NCBI GenBank assembly: GCA_015232955.1
Contig: JADFYS010000149.1
Coordinates: forward strand, 1 to 5,595
Origin: Gammaproteobacteria bacterium
GTDB taxonomy: Bacteria > Pseudomonadota > Gammaproteobacteria > Thiohalomonadales > Thiohalomonadaceae
Direction of reading: 5' to 3'
DNA: 5,595 nucleotides
This document shows, in pieces, positions 5,415 to 5,595 of the stretch (within the stretch, counting starts at the first letter, position 1; each line of letters opens with the position of its first letter). Made by a program: the position numbers and the translations under genes. Below the pieces are notes generated by a model. The model saw nothing but the letters and a program-made list of their open reading frames with translations, made no database searches and had not been told where the DNA came from.

Positions 5415-5595
5415 TCACGCAATTAGAGTACCAGCCCTATCGATTCTTTTTCTTAATCGCTGCGTGAATCCATGTTGAGGGGATAGGTCATTCAGTATTG
5501 TAAGAAATTGATTTGCAAGATCATATTCACCAATCATCGCATAATAGTAACCGACCACACCATAAAAGCTTAATACCTCCGTGACATGAAATATG
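5415..5595 (-). CDS. C-terminal fragment of a TPR-like protein (partial, runs off the right edge)
   Basis: Reading the minus strand from the window end gives 59 uninterrupted codons and then TGA (5417-5415). No start is visible, so the gene continues beyond 5595. The peptide contains YYYAMIGEYDLANQFLTILN followed by DLSPQ, which fits the tetratricopeptide pattern: aromatic residues, G before the turn, Y, A, then the D-x-x-P end of helix B. It ends with a basic tail, QRLRKRIDRAG. TPRs are protein-binding helical repeats found in many contexts, so no specific role can be given. The gene converges on the metallophosphoesterase, with the 5308-5357 hairpin between them. The base composition is slightly more AT-rich than in the genes to its left. 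Confidence 0.7.
   Translation of the reverse strand, partial: IFHVTEVLSFYGVVGYYYAMIGEYDLANQFLTILNDLSPQHGFTQRLRKRIDRAGTLIA

Noticed and set aside
5267..5467. 66-residue plus-strand ORF overlapping the metallophosphoesterase stop (GTGA)
   Set aside because: It reads straight through the 5308-5357 hairpin repeat and over the end of the TPR-like gene on the other strand. It has no domain, and its GTG lies within the preceding stop context without a supporting ribosome binding site.

Overview
The window looks like chromosomal DNA from a motile, Gram-negative bacterium, most likely a gammaproteobacterium. The reasons are a near-consensus sigma-28 (FliA) flagellar promoter, a secreted LPP20/DUF4384-type protein, a membrane diguanylate cyclase, and protein sequences of gammaproteobacterial character. 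I cannot name a genus from the sequence alone. No phage, transposase, CRISPR, tRNA or rRNA gene is visible.

Layout, left to right. Positions 1-290 hold no gene. They contain a palindromic repeat at the left edge, an AT-rich tract, and a sigma-28 promoter (226-252) that drives a small Pro/Ala-rich protein (294-581). Positions 582-778 lie between convergent genes and hold a 164-bp palindromic element with inverted ends around a perfect 18-bp hairpin. A secreted LPP20-like plus DUF4384 protein follows on the minus strand (779-2179, start revised downstream of the longest ORF). A 217-bp divergent region (2180-2396) then separates it from a plus-strand run of three genes: a membrane-bound GGDEF diguanylate cyclase (2397-3458), a DnaQ-like DEDDh 3'-5' exonuclease (3514-4440) and a calcineurin-like metallophosphoesterase (4446-5270). 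The last two are only 5 bp apart and are probably co-transcribed. Positions 5271-5414 hold a long imperfect hairpin of the same repeat family as the 601-764 element. The C-terminal end of a minus-strand, TPR-like gene runs off the right edge (5415-5595).

How the parts may work together: the left part plausibly concerns motility and the cell envelope. This rests on the FliA promoter on the small gene and on the LPP20 fold, which is also used by flagellar outer-membrane proteins such as FlgP; the link between the two genes is inference. The diguanylate cyclase keeps both its active-site GGEEF and an inhibitory RxxD site, so it should make c-di-GMP, a regulator of motility and attachment. The exonuclease and phosphoesterase look like a housekeeping nucleic-acid or nucleotide-processing pair, and nothing in them ties them to c-di-GMP beyond position. 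I do not see a convincing new multi-gene system. The most interesting signals are the dispersed hairpin repeat family and the FliA-controlled small protein.
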